A DNA stretch of 64,000 bases from Sediminibacterium sp. Gen4. Lineage in GTDB: Bacteria; Bacteroidota; Bacteroidia; Chitinophagales; Chitinophagaceae. The stretch spans positions 1 to 64,000 of the forward strand of contig JACBFI010000019.1 in the NCBI GenBank assembly GCA_013391385.1, written 5' to 3'. The position numbers and the translations under genes were made by a program. Numbering within the stretch: the first letter of the stretch is position 1; each line of letters begins with the position of its first letter. Below, in pieces: positions 53,765-63,023 of this stretch. The notes beneath the pieces are model-generated. The model searched no databases. It had not been told where the DNA came from and was given only the letters and a program-made list of their open reading frames with translations.

Positions 53765-54208
53765 ATGGAGATCAACTTAAACACACCTGCGTTACTGTTT
53801 CCGGCCATCAGCCTCATCATGCTGGCATATACCAATCGTTTCCTTTCTTTATCGAATCGTATTCGTAACCTGCATGATAAATACCAAAGCCATGAACAGA
53901 AACATATCATTCATGGTCAGATCAAAAACCTACGTTACCGATTGAAGCTGATCAAAAACATGCAGGCATTGGGTGTGGTTACTTTTTTGGGTTGTATCAT
54001 CTGTATGTACCTCATCTATACCCAATTCATGATCGCAGCCAATATTGTGTTTGCCATCAGTTTGATCTGCTTTGCTGCTTCCTTGTTCCTCTCTCTCATT
54101 GAGATTCAACTCAGTACCAAAGCCCTTGAATTAGAACTCAGCGATATGGAAGGACTGGAAGATCCTTCGGTGATTGAGTACTTCAAAAAGAAATTCGGAA
54201 GAGACTAG
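53765..54208 (+). CDS. DUF2721 membrane protein
   Basis: A 147 aa protein with three hydrophobic segments (about 6-24, 68-88, 92-115). ALLFPAISLIMLAYTNRFLSLSNRIR is the DUF2721 signature. ATG 53765 is preferred to the 13-codon longer frame that starts inside the direct repeat. The function is unknown. It is convergent with the ABC exporter gene across a word-repeat hairpin. Confidence 0.8.
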   Translation: MEINLNTPALLFPAISLIMLAYTNRFLSLSNRIRNLHDKYQSHEQKHIIHGQIKNLRYRLKLIKNMQALGVVTFLGCIICMYLIYTQFMIAANIVFAISLICFAASLFLSLIEIQLSTKALELELSDMEGLEDPSVIEYFKKKFGRD

Positions 54209-54294
54209 GGAAATAAGAGATGAGAAACATGAAATAAGAAATCAGAAACGGAGAGAAATTTCACTTCCTAATTTCTTATTTCTTATTTCTCTGT
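54209..54294. repeat. Word-repeat hairpin (AAATAAGAAAT words)
   Basis: GAAATAAGAGATGAGAAACATG and AAATAAGAAATCAGAAA are on the left, and CCTAATTTCTTATTTCTTATTTCTCTG is on the right. They pair around a GGAGAGAAATTTC loop. It lies between two convergent genes and may act in transcript ending. Confidence 0.6.
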
Positions 54295-56073
54295 TTAAAC
54301 GGGTACAGATAAATTTTTTCTTTCACCGATCTGCTGTCTCCACATGGCATAGTACAACCCCTTTTCATGGATGAGCGAACTATGATTTCCTGTCTCCACT
54401 ACTTGTCCTTTTTCTAAAACATAGATACGATCTGCATGCATGATGGTGCTTAAGCGGTGAGCAATCATAACTGTGATCTGTTCTTTCTCACTGGAGATAT
54501 TGCGGATGGTATTGGTAATTTCTTCTTCGGTAATACTATCCAGTGCAGAAGTAGCTTCGTCAAAGATCAATAAACGCGGATGTCTGAGTAATGCTCTGGC
54601 AATAGATAAGCGTTGCTTTTCTCCACCACTCAATTTCAATCCACCTTCACCAATCATAGTGTCCAAACCTTTTTCCGCACGTGATAACAAATTGTTACAA
54701 CTGGCTTTGGATAAGGCTTCCAGTAGTTCTGCCTCAGTAGCTTGTGGGTATACAAAGCTTAGATTTTCTCTAATAGTACCTGCGAATAATTGTGTATCCT
54801 GCGTTACAAATCCGATCTGATTTCTCAGTTCATCAAAATTCATATCGGCGCCATTCACTTTGTTATAATAAATATGTCCTTCTTGTGGACGATACAATCC
54901 TACCAACAATTTCACCAAAGTACTTTTCCCGGAACCGGACGGACCAACAAAAGCAATGGTTTCTCCTTTCTTTACATCAAATGAAATACCATCCAATGCA
55001 CGATATTGAGCAGTCTGGTGTTTGAATACGACTTGGTCAAATGCCAGTTCTTCAATAGTGCCCACTTGTTGGGGATGATCGGGTCTGGGTTCTACTTTTT
55101 TGCCCATCAGGTTATGAAAATTTTGTAAGGAAGCTTCCGCCTCACGATAACTCATGATAATACTTCCAATCTCTTGTAATGGACCAAAAATGAAGAAGCT
55201 ATAAAACTGTAATGAGATCAATTGACCCACCGTTAAAACATCGCGATACATCAACCACATCAAAGTGAAAGTGATGACCTGTCTGAGAAAATTCACCATG
55301 GTGCCCTGAATAAAACTCAGCGAGCGGATACTTTTCACTTTCTTCAATTCCAGCCCCAGAATTTTATAGGTATTAGTATTGAGTCGTTTTACTTCTTGAT
55401 CCGTTAATCCTAAACTTTTTACCAATTCAATATTTCTTAAGCTCTCTGTGGTAGATCCGGCTAAAGAAGTGGTTTCTTTTACGATATTTTTCTGAATGAC
55501 TTTGATCTTCTTGCTCAACAAGTTGGTTACAAAAGCAATCATCAAAGCGCCACCCAAATAAATAGGAACAATCGACCAGTGAAGTCTGGTTGCATAAATG
55601 GAAACAAAGACCACACTCACAATGATGCCGAATAATACATTGATAACATAGCCGATGAATTTCTCGGTATCAGAACGAACTTTTGTAAGGATCGATAAAG
55701 TTTCGCCACTACGTTGGTCTTCGAATTCTTGATAGGGTAGACGCATAGAATGTTTCAATCCATCGGTAAAGATTTTCGCACCAAATTTTTGGATGATCAC
55801 ATTCACGGTATAATCCTGAAAAGCTTTGGCGATTCGGCTCACCATAGCAGTTCCTACTAACAGCAGCAACATGAACATAATGCCATTGATGAACTGACTT
55901 TCTGTACGAAAACTGCCATCCGGGTTTATTTTAGGACTATTGGCAAACTGATCAATGAGTTTACCAAAGATCATAGGGTCAAAAAGTGAGAAGGTTTGAT
56001 TGATCCCTGCCAGCACCAATGCCAGCACCACGAGCCATTTATAAGGTTTGAGATAATGCAGGAGAATTTTCAT
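54295..56073 (-). CDS. MsbA-like ABC exporter (fused permease and ATPase)
   Basis: A 592 aa half-transporter. The transmembrane domain (about 1-320) has six helices from MKILLHYLKPYKWLVVLALVL. The nucleotide-binding domain has Walker A GPSGSGKST, Q-loop FVTQDTQLF, signature LSGGEKQR and Walker B LLIFDEATSALD with H-loop IAHRLST. The start at 56073 is used because the 50 codons upstream are mostly translated word repeat (PWTMD-type). It exports lipids or drugs as a homodimer; the substrate is undetermined. Confidence 0.92.
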   Translation of the reverse strand: MKILLHYLKPYKWLVVLALVLAGINQTFSLFDPMIFGKLIDQFANSPKINPDGSFRTESQFINGIMFMLLLLVGTAMVSRIAKAFQDYTVNVIIQKFGAKIFTDGLKHSMRLPYQEFEDQRSGETLSILTKVRSDTEKFIGYVINVLFGIIVSVVFVSIYATRLHWSIVPIYLGGALMIAFVTNLLSKKIKVIQKNIVKETTSLAGSTTESLRNIELVKSLGLTDQEVKRLNTNTYKILGLELKKVKSIRSLSFIQGTMVNFLRQVITFTLMWLMYRDVLTVGQLISLQFYSFFIFGPLQEIGSIIMSYREAEASLQNFHNLMGKKVEPRPDHPQQVGTIEELAFDQVVFKHQTAQYRALDGISFDVKKGETIAFVGPSGSGKSTLVKLLVGLYRPQEGHIYYNKVNGADMNFDELRNQIGFVTQDTQLFAGTIRENLSFVYPQATEAELLEALSKASCNNLLSRAEKGLDTMIGEGGLKLSGGEKQRLSIARALLRHPRLLIFDEATSALDSITEEEITNTIRNISSEKEQITVMIAHRLSTIMHADRIYVLEKGQVVETGNHSSLIHEKGLYYAMWRQQIGERKNLSVPV

Positions 56074-56144
56074 GTATAAGATTTGAGTGCAATTACCTTC
56101 AATTTCCGTACAAATATTGAAAAAGTGACAAAGTTGCGGTCGGA

Positions 56145-56232
56145 AGTCCATGGTCCATGGTTGATAGTCCATGGTAGGAATAATAAAGCAAAAGAATTTT
56201 TCTTGCCATGGACCATGGACCATCGACTAATC
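56145..56232. repeat. CCATGG word-repeat hairpin upstream of the ABC exporter
   Basis: The left arm (56146-56174) has GTCCATGGTCCATGGTTGATAGTCCATGG. The right arm (56206-56227) has CCATGGACCATGGACCATCGAC. It shares vocabulary with the 53.5 and 24.9 kb blocks. It sits in the divergent gap between the ABC exporter and the YkuK-like gene. Confidence 0.75.
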
Positions 56233-56311
56233 CACACTTGTGAATAATAAGAAATTCTTAACCTGTTCAAGGAAAGCAGATTAATCGGTAACTTACAAAA
56301 ACCTTCCACTT

Positions 56312-56785
56312 ATGCGTTGGAGAAAATTCAATGGTGAACCCATTCACCTTCCCATCAAAGAAGCAGTAGCAGAAGCTATTAAAAGAGAGTCTGCGAATGG
56401 TACTAAGCTCAAAGTATGTATCGGAACCGACAGCCAGGTAAAAGGCGATGATACCGAATTTGCTACCGTCATCGTTTTTTTGCGCGAACACAATGGTGGG
56501 TTCATGTACATTCATAATGAGAAGACCAAGCAGAAATACCACATCAAAGAGCGAATGTTGGTTGAAGTAGCTAAAAGTATTGAGATTGCGTATGAACTCT
56601 GTGATCTCTTTATCGAGCACCAGGTAGATATGGAAGTGCATGCCGATATCAACACCAATCCGCAATTCAAAAGCAATGATGCATTACGCGAAGCCATGGG
56701 CTATATCCTGGGTATGGGATTTGCCTTCAAAGCCAAGCCGGAAGCTTTTGCGAGTAGTTGCTGTGCAGATAAGGTGGTGAACTGA
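56312..56785 (+). CDS. YkuK-family ribonuclease H-like protein (DUF458)
   Basis: A 157 aa protein. LKVCIGTDSQVKGDDTEFATVIVFL with the acidic ID/TDSQ motif begins the RNase H-like core, and EVHADINTNPQFKSNDALREAMGYILGMGF is the C-terminal signature. YkuK members are predicted nucleic-acid-processing enzymes with no assigned substrate. It lies alone between a divergent exporter and a long inverted repeat. Confidence 0.82.
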   Translation: MRWRKFNGEPIHLPIKEAVAEAIKRESANGTKLKVCIGTDSQVKGDDTEFATVIVFLREHNGGFMYIHNEKTKQKYHIKERMLVEVAKSIEIAYELCDLFIEHQVDMEVHADINTNPQFKSNDALREAMGYILGMGFAFKAKPEAFASSCCADKVVN

Positions 56786-56877
56786 TCACCATATTTCTTT
56801 ATTCCTGATTAGCAGTTTTCACTGTTAAAGAGGAATTGTCACCTTAATATAACCTACTCTTTTATTATTGTGCTATT

Positions 56878-56962
56878 ATGGGCCGCAGATTTTCATGATT
56901 GTTATGATGGGCGCTGATAAAAGAACTATTATCATAACCCATCATAAAAATCTGCGTTCCAT
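56878..56962. repeat. About 85-bp inverted repeat, ACGCAGATT family, copy 3
   Basis: Left arm 56878-56910 (ATGGGCCGCAGATTTTCATG...) and right arm 56931-56962 (ATCATAACCCATCATAAAAA...TCTGCGTTCCAT) pair with a few mismatches around a 20-nt loop. It belongs with the copies at 18.0 and 20.3 kb. It lies between convergent genes. Confidence 0.8.
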
Positions 56963-57011
56963 CACTAATTTCTTATTTGTATACCTTGGAGACTTAGATG
57001 AAAGTTAAATC

Positions 57012-57644
57012 CTAAGACGTTTGAAACGCTTGATTACATTGTTGAATAAATTCCAACATCTCCTCTCTCCCCAATTTCTTCTCCGCACTCGTCACAAAAT
57101 GCCTCGGCAGAAATTGCCAGCTCTCTTTAAGGGTATCAAAAAAGGCTTTGATATTTCTTTCTACAACTGCCGGTTTCTCTTTATCTGTTTTGGTGAAGAC
57201 CAATGAAAATACAACCCCCCATTTGTCTAACTGACTGATGAATTCCAGATCATTTTTTTGAGGACCATGACGGCTGTCGATCAATACAAACACTTGTGTA
57301 AGGTTGCTCCGCTTTCTGAAATAACCTTCAATCATCTGCTCCCATCTTCTTCTATCACTTTGTGATCTTTTGGCGTATCCATAGCCCGGGAGATCTACCA
57401 AATACCACTGCTCACGAGGTCCCTTTTCGGCAGAGCTACTTTCAATGACAAAATGATTGATAAGTTGGGTCTTTCCGGGTGTTGCGGACGTCTTAGCCAG
57501 ACTTCTTTGTCCGGTGATCATGTTGATCAGAGATGACTTGCCTACATTACTTCTTCCAATAAATGCATATTCCGGTTTATCCGGTTTTGGACATTTATCG
57601 AAGGTTGGACTGGATATCAGGTAAGAAGCTTTATGGATCTGCAT
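57012..57644 (-). CDS. engB: Ribosome biogenesis GTPase EngB (YihA/YsxC)
   Basis: A 210 aa GTPase needed for 50S assembly. G motifs are clear: G1 GRSNVGKSSL (residues about 31-40), G3 DLPGYG, G4 TKTD, and the G2 region around TSATPGKTQLINHF. Length is standard. It lies just downstream of the heme/metal receptor on the same strand but after a strong terminator, so it is probably separately transcribed. Confidence 0.95.
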   Translation of the reverse strand: MQIHKASYLISSPTFDKCPKPDKPEYAFIGRSNVGKSSLINMITGQRSLAKTSATPGKTQLINHFVIESSSAEKGPREQWYLVDLPGYGYAKRSQSDRRRWEQMIEGYFRKRSNLTQVFVLIDSRHGPQKNDLEFISQLDKWGVVFSLVFTKTDKEKPAVVERNIKAFFDTLKESWQFLPRHFVTSAEKKLGREEMLEFIQQCNQAFQTS

Positions 57645-57658
57645 GCTGCAAAGTAACT

Positions 57659-57689
57659 AAAAAGCCGGCTGTTCAGAGACAGCCGGCTT
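57659..57689 (-). terminator. Terminator after the TonB receptor
   Basis: On the minus strand: 11-bp stem AAGCCGGCTGT / ACAGCCGGCTT with a 6-nt loop, running into TTTTT. Confidence 0.88.
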
Positions 57690-57710
57690 GATCCTTCTGT
57701 ATTTGTACTA

Positions 57711-59939
57711 TTAAAATGAAAGACGCATGCTTGCAACAATATTGGTTCCAGCTGCTACTACTCCCGATGAATAAGGTCTATAGCGTTGGTTTGTGATGTT
57801 TTCCCATCCCAATTGCACACTCATTTTTTCTGATAAGCGATATTGAGTTTTAAGATTCAATGTATACCATGCAGGTGCATAAGGTCTGCCAAATGAATCA
57901 GCCGCATAAATAGCAGTTTTTGCTTTTTCACTGGGTGCCAGATCAGCATTGGATATTTCGCTATTGTGATCTAGCATTAGTTGAATCATCCATCCTTTTT
58001 TCTCCCATGTCAATTGCGTAGAGCCAAAGAAAGGTGGCGCATGTCTAAGTGGAACCTGTTCATTTTTCGTATCATCTGTTTCTCTTCCTTTGATCCAGTT
58101 AAGTTTGGTTTGCCAGCTCAGATTGCGGGCTATCATCCATTGCCATCCGGCTTGAACTCCCCAAACCCTTGCTGTAGCCACATTCTGAATGGCTTCAACC
58201 TGACTCAAAGTGCCATCAAAAACAATAGAATCCTGTCCGTTGAACTGATAAGGTCTGCGTGTGAGCGCATTGTTCAGCCAGGTATAAAAGAGGTTGACAT
58301 AAAAACTTCCCTTTTGTTCCTTGTTATATTGAATACCCCATTCAGCATTCCATGCATATTCCGGTTGTAAGTTGATGTTGGGAACTACTACAATACCGGG
58401 CGCACTTTCAAATACTTTACCGATATCATCTACGTTCGGCATTCTGAAACCCGACGCGATAACACCATTCATTTGCCATTCTTCTGTAAGACGATATACT
58501 AAACCGACACTGGCAGTTAGATTACCGGCATTTTGGGTTGTTTGCGTAAATGGGAAACGGAAAAAGGAAGTGTCAAATGTTGCACGAACTGTATTATGGT
58601 TGTACCTGAATCCGGATGAAAAAGTCATTTTTTCATTCAGCCTGTTTTTATAACTCAGGTAAGCAGCCAATGAACTCCATGTTGCTCCGTCTGGATACCT
58701 CGATGCAACATTTGTAACAGAGCCATTGGCGATATTTTTACTGATGCCATAAGAACCTACTTTATTAAAAACAAACTCAGCGCCATAAAATAACTCTTGT
58801 TGGGCAGTGAGCTGCTTTTGTAAATCAAGGTTGATAGCACTTGCCCATACACGTTCTGTTTGTGTTCTCTCATTGTTATTGTTTCTCCTTCTGTCGATGC
58901 GGCTTTCTTCATAATCCTGAAACGATAATGTCAAACGTGCCTGGTCATACCAACCCTTTGTTTGCTTGTGCTGCACTTGTAAATGATGCATTAACCATTG
59001 CTGTGGACCATAATCCCATCTGGCAAATCGTAAAGCACCGCCGGTGTATTCAATCAATCTATCATAACGAGGGATGTCTGAAGTAGTGGAATAATGAAAG
59101 CTATATTCCATATCCCATTGGTCTGAAGGTTTGAAACGAAGCTTTGATAGGAGGTTTTGTTGACGATATCCGGTAAATTTTTGTACCCGCGAATTAGGAT
59201 TGGCGATGATCACATCTGCATTACCCACTCGTTGTACATATTCTTTCCGCAGATAACTATCGGGCCCACCATTTTTACCCATTTTCAGATCTCCAAAATC
59301 ACTATAAGTGAAACTATTGAGAAATGACCATCGCTTGCCTGCAATATTTATGTCAGCATGAATCGTCTTCTCTTGATTAGCTGTTGCATACCTGCTACTT
59401 ACGTTGCCTTTAACAAGTGTTGTATTACCTGTACTGAATTTAGGTTTTAGTGTATGAAAATCCATCACACCACCGATAGCATCGCTGCCATACAAAATAG
59501 ATCCGGGGCCAAAAACTACTTCTGCATCTTCCAATGCTAATGGATCAAGCGATATAACATTCTGAAGATTACCACTTCTGTAGATGGCATTGTTCATACG
59601 AACGCCGTCTACCACAATAAGCACCCTGTTAGTAGCAAAACCACGTATCATCGGACTTCCGCCACCTTGCTGACTTTTCTGGATGAATACTTCACCGGTA
59701 GTGCCCAGCAAATCGGCCATCGTTTGCGGATTGCGTAGTCTCGTTTCTTTCAAATTGATTTTTGTGATCTTATTGGGAATTTCATTGAGCTTTTGTTCCC
59801 ATTTATTATAAGAAACAACAACTGCATCCAGTTCTTTGCCGGTTAATACACTATCTCTTTTTTGTTGAGCATGAGCAGTATGTGTTAATAGCGTGCATAC
59901 AAATAATGCATAGCATACCACTGCTATGAATGAACGCAT
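57711..59939 (-). CDS. TonB-dependent receptor, heme/hemoglobin-receptor-like
   Basis: A 742 aa outer-membrane receptor with a signal peptide ending AHA. A TonB-box-like segment (ELDAVVVSYNKWEQK) is followed by a plug with TMADLLGTTGEVFIQKSQQGGGSPMIRGFATNRVLIVVDGVRMNNAIYRSGNLQNV and VVFGPGSILYGSDAIGGVMDF, patterns seen in hemoglobin/transferrin-type receptors. The barrel ends VASMRLSF. Upstream genes on the same strand encode a heme-binding-domain protein and a small membrane protein, which supports, but does not prove, heme or metal uptake. Confidence 0.85.
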   Translation of the reverse strand: MRSFIAVVCYALFVCTLLTHTAHAQQKRDSVLTGKELDAVVVSYNKWEQKLNEIPNKITKINLKETRLRNPQTMADLLGTTGEVFIQKSQQGGGSPMIRGFATNRVLIVVDGVRMNNAIYRSGNLQNVISLDPLALEDAEVVFGPGSILYGSDAIGGVMDFHTLKPKFSTGNTTLVKGNVSSRYATANQEKTIHADINIAGKRWSFLNSFTYSDFGDLKMGKNGGPDSYLRKEYVQRVGNADVIIANPNSRVQKFTGYRQQNLLSKLRFKPSDQWDMEYSFHYSTTSDIPRYDRLIEYTGGALRFARWDYGPQQWLMHHLQVQHKQTKGWYDQARLTLSFQDYEESRIDRRRNNNNERTQTERVWASAINLDLQKQLTAQQELFYGAEFVFNKVGSYGISKNIANGSVTNVASRYPDGATWSSLAAYLSYKNRLNEKMTFSSGFRYNHNTVRATFDTSFFRFPFTQTTQNAGNLTASVGLVYRLTEEWQMNGVIASGFRMPNVDDIGKVFESAPGIVVVPNINLQPEYAWNAEWGIQYNKEQKGSFYVNLFYTWLNNALTRRPYQFNGQDSIVFDGTLSQVEAIQNVATARVWGVQAGWQWMIARNLSWQTKLNWIKGRETDDTKNEQVPLRHAPPFFGSTQLTWEKKGWMIQLMLDHNSEISNADLAPSEKAKTAIYAADSFGRPYAPAWYTLNLKTQYRLSEKMSVQLGWENITNQRYRPYSSGVVAAGTNIVASMRLSF

Positions 59940-59976
59940 AGGTTTATTTTTTGATTAAAAGAATCAGGTTGAAAAA

Positions 59977-60483
59977 TCAGGAAATACTGATTCTTCGCGG
60001 CGGAGGTTTGAGAATCCCGGGCTTAAATTGAGAATGAAAATGCTGAACTCGGTTGTTTGGAACGATGGATAATATGGGATCATTCGATGGTGAGATCGTT
60101 TCTAACTGATCTCCTGAACTTATAAAACCAAAAGCGTACATCAATAATGCGGATGTTTTTTGAGTCTTCTGTGTAGCCTTATCCATTAAAGCATGCAGCT
60201 TTTGCTCCTGATGATCGTATAACCCTGTAACGGTGTAAGTTCCATCTGCTTCTTTGCGGATAGAACTTACATCGAATAAGGTGCCATTCACAATGATCTC
60301 TTTATCTTTTTTATACCAGTATAATTGCCGGACATGAACTGTTGACAGCTCTTTTGATTTGAATGCTTTTTTAACACTGATGCGTATCTGTTTTTGTTGA
60401 TAGTGAAACAAAACAAATCCTGTCAGTGGAAATAACACCAACAATAAAAAGAAGATCGCTATACATTTACGGAGTAAGTACAA
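59977..60483 (-). CDS. Hypothetical membrane-anchored protein, receptor neighbour
   Basis: A 168 aa protein with an N-terminal transmembrane helix (residues 8-26) and a periplasmic-like part. The C-terminus HFHSQFKPGILKPPPRR has His and a Pro run, resembling small proteins near metal or heme TonB receptors in Bacteroidota. It uses a TTG start 1 nt after the stop of the heme-binding gene, so is translationally coupled. I do not recognise a named family. Confidence 0.65.
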   Translation of the reverse strand: MYLLRKCIAIFFLLLVLFPLTGFVLFHYQQKQIRISVKKAFKSKELSTVHVRQLYWYKKDKEIIVNGTLFDVSSIRKEADGTYTVTGLYDHQEQKLHALMDKATQKTQKTSALLMYAFGFISSGDQLETISPSNDPILSIVPNNRVQHFHSQFKPGILKPPPRRISIS

Positions 60484-60484
60484 C

Positions 60485-60976
60485 TCAATTCTTTTTTCTG
60501 ATCAGACTGTCCAATGGATATTTTGCCTTCATAGTGTCCATAACAGATTGTGCCCAATGGGTCAATACAACACGTTCATCATCGGTTAATTTAGCATCGC
60601 GATGTACCCATGTATAAGAATTCAGAGGCATTTCTTTTTCTTTTACCTGCTCAATCACTTCTTCCATCTTATGGTATTGTCTTCTCAAGTTGTAAGAAGT
60701 ATAGGCATCAAAATTCAAATGTGATTTCCCTTCTTTAATATGATCATCCAGCCACCAGGCCACAGGTTGTACTTTTGAATACCATGGATAAACAGTGTTA
60801 TTGGTATGACAATCATTACAGGCTTTTACAAGAATGGCATCTACATTTTCAGGAACAGCATACAGGTTTTTGATATTGCCCGATGTATCGGTAGAGGCAT
60901 TGGCTTCAGGGCGAATAAACTGTATGACTACAAGGGCGATCAACAGCACCCATAGAATTTTTTTGATAATTTTCAT
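60485..60976 (-). CDS. Heme-binding domain protein (Haem_bd)
   Basis: A 163 aa protein with an N-terminal helix (residues 5-20) that would anchor it or act as a signal. The core is VDAILVKACNDCHTNNTVYPWYSKVQPVAWWLDDHIKEGKSHLNFDAY, the Haem_bd signature with a c-type CxxCH (CNDCH) site. It is presumably periplasmic. It is coupled to the small protein and then the TonB receptor. Confidence 0.88.
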   Translation of the reverse strand: MKIIKKILWVLLIALVVIQFIRPEANASTDTSGNIKNLYAVPENVDAILVKACNDCHTNNTVYPWYSKVQPVAWWLDDHIKEGKSHLNFDAYTSYNLRRQYHKMEEVIEQVKEKEMPLNSYTWVHRDAKLTDDERVVLTHWAQSVMDTMKAKYPLDSLIRKKN

Positions 60977-61001
60977 GATTGGTTTGGGTTGTTTTATGCA
61001 T

Positions 61002-62522
61002 TTAAATTAAGACATTTCCCGTCATTTCAGCGGGAATCGAAAGATTCATCATTGTTAAAATAGTAGGAGCAATATCTCCCAATTTGCCCGGTTTTATAAC
61101 TCCTTTCCATTCCTTGTCAATGATAAAGAAAGGAACAGGGTTTAAGGTATGAGCTGTATTGGGACTACCATCCTCATTGATCATAAAATCAGCATTGCCA
61201 TGATCTGCAGTCAGGAAAATAGTATAGCCTGATGCAAGTCCGGCAGTTACTACTCGCTTTACACAGGTATCTACTGTTTCAGCAGCCTTTATAGCAGCAC
61301 TGAAAACGCCGGTATGTCCAACCATATCTGTATTGGCATAGTTCAAACAAACAAAATCAACTACTCCTGCTTCAATTTCAGGAATCAATTGATCTGTAAT
61401 CTCCACAGCACTCATCTCGGGCTGTAAATCATACGTAGCTACTTTAGGAGAGGGCACCATGATTCTTTTTTCACCTTCAAATGGCACTTCCCTGCCACCA
61501 CTAAAAAAGAAAGTGACATGCGGATATTTTTCTGTTTCAGCAATACGTATTTGTTTCTTGCCATGGGCTTCCAATACTTCACCAAGGGTATTGGTAAGGT
61601 TATCATTTTCAAAAATCACATTCACTTTTTTGAACTTCTGATCATACTGGGTCATGGTGGTATAATGAAGTTGTAAAGGCTGCATCCCATGTTCCGGGAA
61701 AGCCTGTTGTGTAAGTACTTCTGTGATCTCACGGCAACGATCGGTGCGGAAGTTGAAACAAATCACGGCATCACCTTCTTTAATGGATGCGATGGGTTGC
61801 TGATGTTCATTGGTAATAATGGTAGGCAAAATGAATTCATCAGTAGTGCCATTTTTATAAGCGTTTTCAATGGCACTCACAGCACTTGTGGCAGTGGGGC
61901 CTACTGCATTTACCAAACAATCATAGGCCAGTTTTACCCTTTCCCATCTTTTATCTCTGTCCATTGCATAATATCTGCCGCTAACAGTAGCAATGGTACC
62001 TACTGAATATTGGAGATGTGCTTCCAATTCTTTCACAAAGCTTAGTCCGCTTTTGGGATCGGTATCTCTGCCATCGGTAAAGACATGAATAAAAACTTGT
62101 GATAACTGGTTCTTTTGACAGAGATCGCAAATGGCTTTTAGATGATCAATATGTGAATGAACACCACCATCACTTACCAGACCGATCAGATGCAGTGCTT
62201 TTTGATGAGTCTTGGCATACGATAATGTTGCTAAGAAATTACCATTGTTGGCCAATTCCCCTGTCTTAACAGCTACATTGATACGTTGTAATTCTTGATA
62301 TACAATTCTTCCTGCCCCTAAATTCAAATGTCCCACTTCGCTGTTGCCCATTTGTCCTTCCGGTAACCCTACTTCTTCACCACAGGTAATCAATGTTGTA
62401 TTCGGATATTGCTGATATAATGAAGAGACAAAAGGTACATTTGCTTGTTGGATGGCATCAGAACTTGCGATTTTACCTAAACCCCACCCATCCATGATGA
62501 CGAGAATGACTTTTTTATTCAT
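61002..62522 (-). CDS. gpmI: 2,3-bisphosphoglycerate-independent phosphoglycerate mutase
   Basis: A 506 aa glycolytic enzyme interconverting 3- and 2-phosphoglycerate, Mn-dependent. It has VILVIMDGWGLG with metal ligands, catalytic Ser in EGQMGNSEVGHLNLGAGR, SDGGVHSHIDHL, FTDGRDTDPKSG, FRTDRCREI, and FLTADHGNADFM at the C-terminal metal site. Complete. Confidence 0.96.
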   Translation of the reverse strand: MNKKVILVIMDGWGLGKIASSDAIQQANVPFVSSLYQQYPNTTLITCGEEVGLPEGQMGNSEVGHLNLGAGRIVYQELQRINVAVKTGELANNGNFLATLSYAKTHQKALHLIGLVSDGGVHSHIDHLKAICDLCQKNQLSQVFIHVFTDGRDTDPKSGLSFVKELEAHLQYSVGTIATVSGRYYAMDRDKRWERVKLAYDCLVNAVGPTATSAVSAIENAYKNGTTDEFILPTIITNEHQQPIASIKEGDAVICFNFRTDRCREITEVLTQQAFPEHGMQPLQLHYTTMTQYDQKFKKVNVIFENDNLTNTLGEVLEAHGKKQIRIAETEKYPHVTFFFSGGREVPFEGEKRIMVPSPKVATYDLQPEMSAVEITDQLIPEIEAGVVDFVCLNYANTDMVGHTGVFSAAIKAAETVDTCVKRVVTAGLASGYTIFLTADHGNADFMINEDGSPNTAHTLNPVPFFIIDKEWKGVIKPGKLGDIAPTILTMMNLSIPAEMTGNVLI

Positions 62523-62630
62523 ATTATAAAATGATATGGTTTATTAATTGCTGATTAGGCATTAACTTTAGCAGCATTCAAAGTTGGCATGTTTTTGGCA
62601 AATTATAATAGTGAATACAAAATAAACTGT

Positions 62631-63023
62631 ATGAAAACATTTTTATTGACTGTGGGATGGGCGTTTTTAGCCATGTCTTTTGTAGTTCAGGAGAATAGTC
62701 TGGATCAGATCTTTAATGCTTTTAAAAAGGCTGATACAGAAGAAATTGCTCAATCTTTTGATACTTATGTAGATCTGAAATTTCTGGATAAAGATGAAAT
62801 CAAAAATATCAGTAAGAATCAGGCTTCCATTGCACTAAAGACTTTTTTCACGGAGAATGCAATTACAGGCTTTGAAAAGGTATCCAATCGAGATCTGGGG
62901 AGTACTACTTATCTGGTCGGTAAACTCATTTCATCTGATAAGAATAATAAGGGATATAATATCACTGTACTGATCAAATCACAAGCCGGAAAGTTCAGGA
63001 TTATTTCACTACGAATCAGTTAA
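62631..63023 (+). CDS. DUF4783 secreted protein
   Basis: A 130 aa protein with a signal peptide (MKTFLLTVGWAFLAMSFVVQ). The body (SLDQIFNAFKKADTEEIAQSFDTYVDLKFLDKDEI...FFTENAITGFEKVSNRDLGSTTYLVGKL) matches DUF4783, an NTF2-like family limited to Bacteroidota. ATG 62631 is preferred since the upstream 14 codons are not signal-like. In several genomes it lies next to nadC, as here. The function is unknown. Confidence 0.85.
   Translation: MKTFLLTVGWAFLAMSFVVQENSLDQIFNAFKKADTEEIAQSFDTYVDLKFLDKDEIKNISKNQASIALKTFFTENAITGFEKVSNRDLGSTTYLVGKLISSDKNNKGYNITVLIKSQAGKFRIISLRIS

Noticed and set aside
56074..56223. Longer start for the ABC exporter (50 extra residues)
   Set aside because: The residues come from the word-repeat hairpin and intergenic DNA; MKILLHYLKPYKW is the usual start of the transmembrane domain.
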